A stretch of 64,000 nucleotides of DNA from Paragonimus westermani. Lineage: Eukaryota > Platyhelminthes > Trematoda > Plagiorchiida > Troglotrematidae. Where the stretch lies: assembly GCA_008508345.1 (NCBI GenBank), contig QNGE01000999.1:116488-180487 (forward strand), read 5' to 3'. The notes beneath the pieces were generated by a model that worked only from the letters and a program-made list of their open reading frames with translations, ran no database searches and had not been told where the DNA came from. This document shows, piece after piece, positions 59,101-64,000 of this stretch. The position numbers were made by a program, and so were the translations under genes. Positions within the stretch are counted from its first letter, which is position 1. Every line of letters begins with the position of its first letter.

Positions 59101-61129
59101 AATTTATAACCCACTACAGCACCGGTCTCATGAGCAACATTTGGTTTGAATCTATTTCGGTTTAGCTTCACCTGATGATTCGAAACGAGCATGAGACTGA
59201 ATTGTCCGTTTGAAATAAAACACACATAATGTTATAAAAATATGTATTCTATCCCTCGCCCACCTTCCAACGCGCAAGTTGACCATGTAGAGGGAACATT
59301 TGAAGTGCCGCCTAAGTAAGTTAAGAACCATACGCCAAGTTATCGCAAAGCATCGCATAAAAAGTGACATGGCAGCAAAGTAGCTTCAAGAAGATACCGA
59401 TTTTTCGCTAATAATGAACTTGGCTTCCCGAAAAGCGTTTAGGAGCCCTGAAGAAGTGTATTTTTAGCGTCTGACTCAATGATCTAAGAAAGCTAGTATA
59501 GTAAACTCATCATGATGACCGTTTTAAAAAAAAAGTTTCGAAAAGCAGCAATTGACTACAGTCTCACGTTCGGCTGGGGCTCATCCACAATGCTCATTTG
59601 GGTCAGATAGGGATGTGATTTCCATCTGCTATAATCACATTGCGCGTGTGTATGCGGCTGCTAACCTGATTACACATTAAACTCATTGAGTCATCCCATC
59701 GCCTATAAGTGGTGTGAAGGCTACTGGCATGTAGTCAATACTGATTAAAAAAAACCGATCGCACATTATTCAAAGTCACTTACAAAAACCTAACTGTAAA
59801 TTGCCTATGGCTGTATTGATCGGAGTTAACGCGAATGTCACTATAGCTTTTGTTGAGGTTATCAGACAGTCATGAGAACTAGTGGTGCACATTATTTAAG
59901 AATGTTCAGATGGAATTTTGTTTTTGTCTATGGTACGTGATGGTTGGATTAGAACGTTGAAGCGAATATACACCGCTGAGAGAAGCTAGCAAAATCAAAA
60001 CGTCGCTCTACTCAGGTATGCCTATGCAAGGCCATAGAAAACGTTCACCGGAATAAAAATGTTGCTTTCCAAAGATAGGTGGTGTTGAGCTTACCCAAAC
60101 CGTAGTGTCTTCATCAATAGTCAAACCGTTTTTCGTGGACATGTAATAGTTATGCGGTCAATTACCATCGATTACATCGGTTGCTTTGCTACCTTTTTCG
60201 TACTAACTGAAATGCATCTGGATGAGTTCAGGCATATTTGCGATGAATGACGTTAATGTTTGTTGGTCTGCCGTTCAGACTGACCTTGCCAACGGAAACA
60301 ACTAACGACGTGCACTGTCAGTTTCGTGTGTTCTCTTCTTTCAAGCTTATGCACAATACAGTTCAGAACAAGTAGGGATCGCCAATCATACGACACAGAC
60401 AAGGTTCCATTAGTATTGAAATTGCAATCACTGATCGATATTTCGCATACCTGAATTCACACGTGTGCTCTTGAAATCCACCTGACTGAGTTGGTTCAGC
60501 ATGATACACATAGATGAGAGTGTTTAAAGTCAAACGGGTTGTCACACACAGAAACTGAGCTAACGGTTCGAAAAGACCATTTCACAACGGATTCAGGCCT
60601 TATTTTACCAATGCATAGTTTGCTGGTGAATTGTTGTACAAGAGCGTAACGGATGAAGGCCACAGAATAAACAGACCTCGACTGTCAAAGTGGTTTTTTT
60701 GTGCGCCAATGCACACAAAAGTGGGATCTCTAAATTCCGCATAAATTCATCATTTGCACACAAACAACGTATGCTGTTCACGCACATTACTAGGCAACTA
60801 AGAAGACATTTGATCTAAGTCAATCAGAAACGACAACATCAGTATCATAGTAGGTGGGAATGGAAACATCGTCAGAAGACGTCAATTCAGGCAACTATGA
60901 ACAGGGTACATGCTCGGATTTTGGCGATCCTGTCCTCTTAGTGTAAAGACCTTAACACACGGAATATTCGCCTATCTGGTGGTAAACACTTTTTGACATA
61001 ATCGGTTTCAATCCTGGCAATGACAACCAGTAGCTCACTGTATGACTTGTTGCAATGATAAACGCTGTCTCTACTGCTGTCCAAAATGGCTTGGGGAAAA
61101 CGATCAGGATGCATAAAGCATATACTAAC
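56148..61129. other. No gene recognised
   Basis: About 5 kb with only short ORFs. At 59172-59186 CTGATGA is followed within three bases by GAAAC, recalling a hammerhead core but with no stem II; an AATAAA lies about 30 bases further on. It may be the tail of an unidentified retroelement. Confidence 0.45.
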
Positions 61130-61217
61130 GTAAAGGGTATATTTCTGGATAGCCAGTGCACTTGTGTTTCAACGTCTGCCAAAAGCATATCGGCTTCCAT
61201 CAGACATTTGCCAGCTT
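61130..61217 (-). CDS. Weak candidate exon (possible helical-region exon of EPS8-like gene)
   Basis: Acceptor CTATTAG before 61217 and donor AC|GTTAGT after 61130. The 88-nt frame reads AGKCLMEADMLLADVETQV then HWLSRN, which could align with the R-D-V-x-x-L-N-x-x-L-D-D-I-E-x-F helix between the PTB and central regions of EPS8. If real, PTB exons must lie still further right, which conflicts with the candidate at 55986-56147. The acceptor has a poor pyrimidine tract, and a hydrophobic frame runs on past the donor. Confidence 0.18.
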
Positions 61218-63159
61218 CTAATAGTCATGGATGTATGTGAATGAGTCTAGGAAAACTAGTGTATTTCTCATGATCGCTTCCTTATTCACTCAACGTCCAA
61301 AACCCTATCATGTTGACTGTCAAGGAAGTTTGACTTAAAACAGCGAAACAAAACTGGGCATAGTGGTTTCAAGCGCTCAGGCCATACACATCAGAGTTGC
61401 TTACTGCGTAACCGACAAAATTCGGTCAGCGTCAGTTAACATCAGCTAACCTACTGAGGTCTGACAAATGTAAAAGCACGGCCCCTTCGCGATTCGTCTC
61501 ACTCTGAATCACGTGCATCAACTTTTTGGCAACGACTAGTCACGTGTTCCATGCTGAACACTGTTCATCCTCGGATTACTTGATTTCCTCACTACACTCC
61601 TGTACTCGTCACCACCCTAAATGATCATCAGTCACACAGCCAGTACTGTAAACAGTTGGACAAAAACTTTATTGGGGTTGTTTTCATTGGAAAGAGAATT
61701 CAAACCAAGTGGAATGTTTCATCTTCTGATGATTGCGATCTCAACTTGAAATATCTGGCTATCCTGTATGGACGGTACTAATGCTAACTGGTCTTGCAGA
61801 AGGTTATCGTGGACCAAACCACAGAAAGCGAGCTCCAGTGAGACTAGCCAGCTTATTCTAGTTGACCAGACATGCAGAGTCAAGCAGTGGAGTGTACGAG
61901 TTTCTGGTACAATGTAAAGTGATGCCTGCTGAACTCTACTAGCCCGTGTTGTGCGTACAAGCTGTCAGTACAGAAAACTAACTTGCTATGGCATTTCCGA
62001 TTGAATTGGGTCCAACCTGCCTTTCTGTTTCTTTTGTCACTATGCTCGTAGCATATTTAAACAATACATGTACAAGCGACGAGACAAGGTAACGTGTGCA
62101 CATCTCACGGGTACGTCTCCTGTTCACCTTGGTGAGGTAAATCAAAGAAGCACAATAATCTGCCTATCGAGCTTCAGTGAGTGTAGCACTGGGCAAGTTA
62201 GGAGAGTTGAATCGCGAGTCTGTCGAATTGTTGGCACTAGGAGAGTCCAACAAAGTTCAGTGGCAAAAGGACTGACATGTAGCACATAATTTCCAGTTTT
62301 CACTTGTGTATTGGATACCAATGTGCTTCATACACACATTCGCATACCATTTCAGTTCATCACCTATGGTCATCGTACAGTTACGTGGGAATTTCAGCAG
62401 CCATCTATTTTACTGTAACAGGACATCCATTATGGCGATATAGAAATTGTCTCTCAACAAGATACTGGAATCGGAGGCATTTTCGATGGAATCACTACAG
62501 TTAGAAGCGAGAAAATCCTGAGTACGTTAGGAACTAACGGTGAAAAGTGAAATTTGTGAAGTTTAATTTTTTTTAGTGAATTTTAAGAATCGATGGATGT
62601 TTGATAGGCTTAATTGCGAAAAATCTCCGCGACAAAAGCCAGCTATCTATATCCGAATTATAACTCCAAACAGGGAGTGTGGCAGTTTAAAAATTTTCAG
62701 AACTGGACGTTTTATTGAATTAAGACAGCGATGCGCCTACGTATTCAGGTTCAACGGAATCACAATAAGACGCCAATCATGTGATGTTCTCCGGAGTAAC
62801 ACTTCGTACATTCTGATCCCAGAAGAAACCACTAGCAAACTTGACGACCTTCTCCATCTCAAGTGCCAGTTGGTCACCGGATGACTACGTATTCATTTTT
62901 AAAAATCCTGCCTACTCAGTGTTGTTGGTCTCCATGCGAGTTTATCGAGAAAAAAACTCCGGTCATGTAAGCTGAAGCCAAACAACTCTAACCTCAGGCG
63001 GATTAGTGTCAGCATAAGTTGGAATCACTCGAAGAGATACACAAAAGGTTGTGGCCCATTGTGAATGACCTATCAACTGTTTGTTGAATCAGGTATATGA
63101 ACTTTTGTAGTGCAGTTCTGCGACATACCGAAATGGGCGTGACAAAAGTGATTTTTGAT
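61218..63159. other. No gene recognised
   Basis: Short ORFs only, none with a motif I could name. Confidence 0.45.
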
Positions 63160-64000
63160 TCATTTTGTCTCGTCACGTCATCATTTCTGACGATATGTCA
63201 GAAATGTTACAGCGCACGTAAATGGCAACCCCCTCATTAGGATTGAGGTTAGCCATACCACCACAGAAAATTGAAGAACCTAGGCTACATGCCCACTTTA
63301 GAACTCTTTGCGACCAACTTCAGGAAGATTCATCAAAGTCTGAGGAAACTCAAAATTGGCTGGAAGCACAACTAGTGGATTTCGCCCACAAACACCAGAA
63401 TTACAAATAAAAGCTTCACAACCTACTAATATCAGCATACTTTCCACGTTTGAAGGAAATAGGACGAAATGAGAACCTGATGGTGTTAAGTCCGGACAAA
63501 GGCTAATGGGTTTTGAAATACCTGGATAAAATGTCTGAAATTCATAGTGACACTAGTTAGTTTCTGCCGGATGATAATCCTGACAACGTTCAGGAGGTGA
63601 AAAAGGAAATCCGCTGCAAGTTGCCGATAACTCATGTAATCATTGCCAATCAATATAGGCCGATGGAGCCGATGGGCACAAGCATGCTGTACATACAAGA
63701 ACTGCCCAAGACCTACAAATCTAATGTTCCATATCAGTCCATTGTTTCCACGTGTAACAAATTGCAAAATAAATCATCCTGTCTGTCTAGCTGATTCCTT
63801 TGCACTAACCAGAAAACAACTCACTAAGTACAGTGTGAAGAAAAATTATGAACCTGTGAATTGTATAGGTGGTTTGAGTGTGTGGGATAAACCAACGTGT
63901 TCATTTGAGGTGACCTTTCTGTTTGCTAACATTCCGCCTCCTGAAACAGTCGACAGCATTTGCAAACTCACTGTAGGCAGCATTGCTCCCTTTCCCATCC
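63160..64000 (+). mobile_element. Decayed Penelope-like element, N-terminal part, cut by window edge
   Basis: An N-terminal block at 63222-63410 (SLGLRLAIPPQ...LEAQLVDFAHKH) fits the region before the RT of Penelope-like proteins. After stops and frame changes come ENLMVLSPDKG, YLDKMSEIHSDTS, MEPMGTSMLYIQELPKTYK, VPYQSIVSTCN, then GGLSVWDKPTCSFEVTFLFANIP at the right edge. In the last block the catalytic Asp of motif A (F-D-V-T) reads Glu. The reading frame is broken at least four times, so it is dead. It supplies the part missing from the 41.2-kb copy but looks like a different subfamily. Motifs B and C and the nuclease lie beyond 64000. Confidence 0.65.

Noticed and set aside
59172..59186. 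CTGATGA followed by GAAAC, a hammerhead-like pair.
   Set aside because: Only three bases separate the two motifs, so stem II cannot form, and no retroelement ORF is visible beside it.
60952..61200. Hydrophobic minus-strand frame resembling a membrane protein such as an adenylate cyclase segment.
   Set aside because: Only a loose hydrophobic pattern, with no catalytic or signature residues; it can equally be intron read-through past a splice donor.

Overview
The window looks like nuclear DNA of a flatworm, most likely a digenean fluke. It has one large, sparsely exonic gene with small phase-matched exons and GT/AG introns up to about 25 kb, and almost everything else is decayed retroelement sequence. 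The organism call is inference from the intron style, the tRNA-derived SINEs and the types of retroelement (Penelope-like, LINE, Ty3/gypsy). No bacterial operon, CRISPR array, rRNA or complete tRNA gene was seen.

The host gene is an EPS8-like signalling/actin-regulatory adaptor on the minus strand. I rebuilt six exons by reading splice sites and checking phase at each junction. In transcript order they are 51319-50986 (conserved central EPS8 region), 48337-48244, 38388-38322, 36140-36082 (start of a degenerate SH3), 32592-31749 (rest of the SH3 plus a long Ser/Thr/Pro-rich linker) and 6187-5998 (start of the C-terminal SAM-like domain). A further exon at about 4755-4639 probably finishes the SAM-like domain, but its phase does not fit directly. 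The N-terminal PTB exons must lie above 51.3 kb or beyond the window; two weak candidates (56.1 kb and 61.2 kb) are listed.

Mobile DNA fills the introns and flanks. From left to right: a LINE tail (1-111) and a broken Ty3/gypsy pol (0.23-2.4 kb); a possible Tc1/mariner scrap (3.9-4.2 kb); three copies of one tRNA-like SINE family (7.6, 8.3 and 26.3 kb); a Penelope-like scrap (17.6-18.1 kb); a 1.46-kb foldback with two apparently identical 419-bp inverted arms (18.55-20.01 kb); a decayed Penelope-like element (24.4-25.6 kb); a LINE reverse-transcriptase scrap (27.3-28.2 kb); a Penelope-like element with one uninterrupted 549-codon RT plus GIY-YIG ORF (41.2-43.2 kb); a second LINE scrap (54.0-55.2 kb); and the 5' part of another Penelope-like element running off the right edge (63.2-64.0 kb).

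The items most worth a second look are the foldback, each arm of which carries a 9-bp hairpin fused to a four-run G-quadruplex motif; the open Penelope-like element with flanking repeats, a TATA-like box and a hammerhead-like core downstream of its ORF; and an intronic ORF (44578-44934) with an ATG, a clear signal peptide and a short Pro-Leu-Gly repeat, which may be an undescribed secreted protein.
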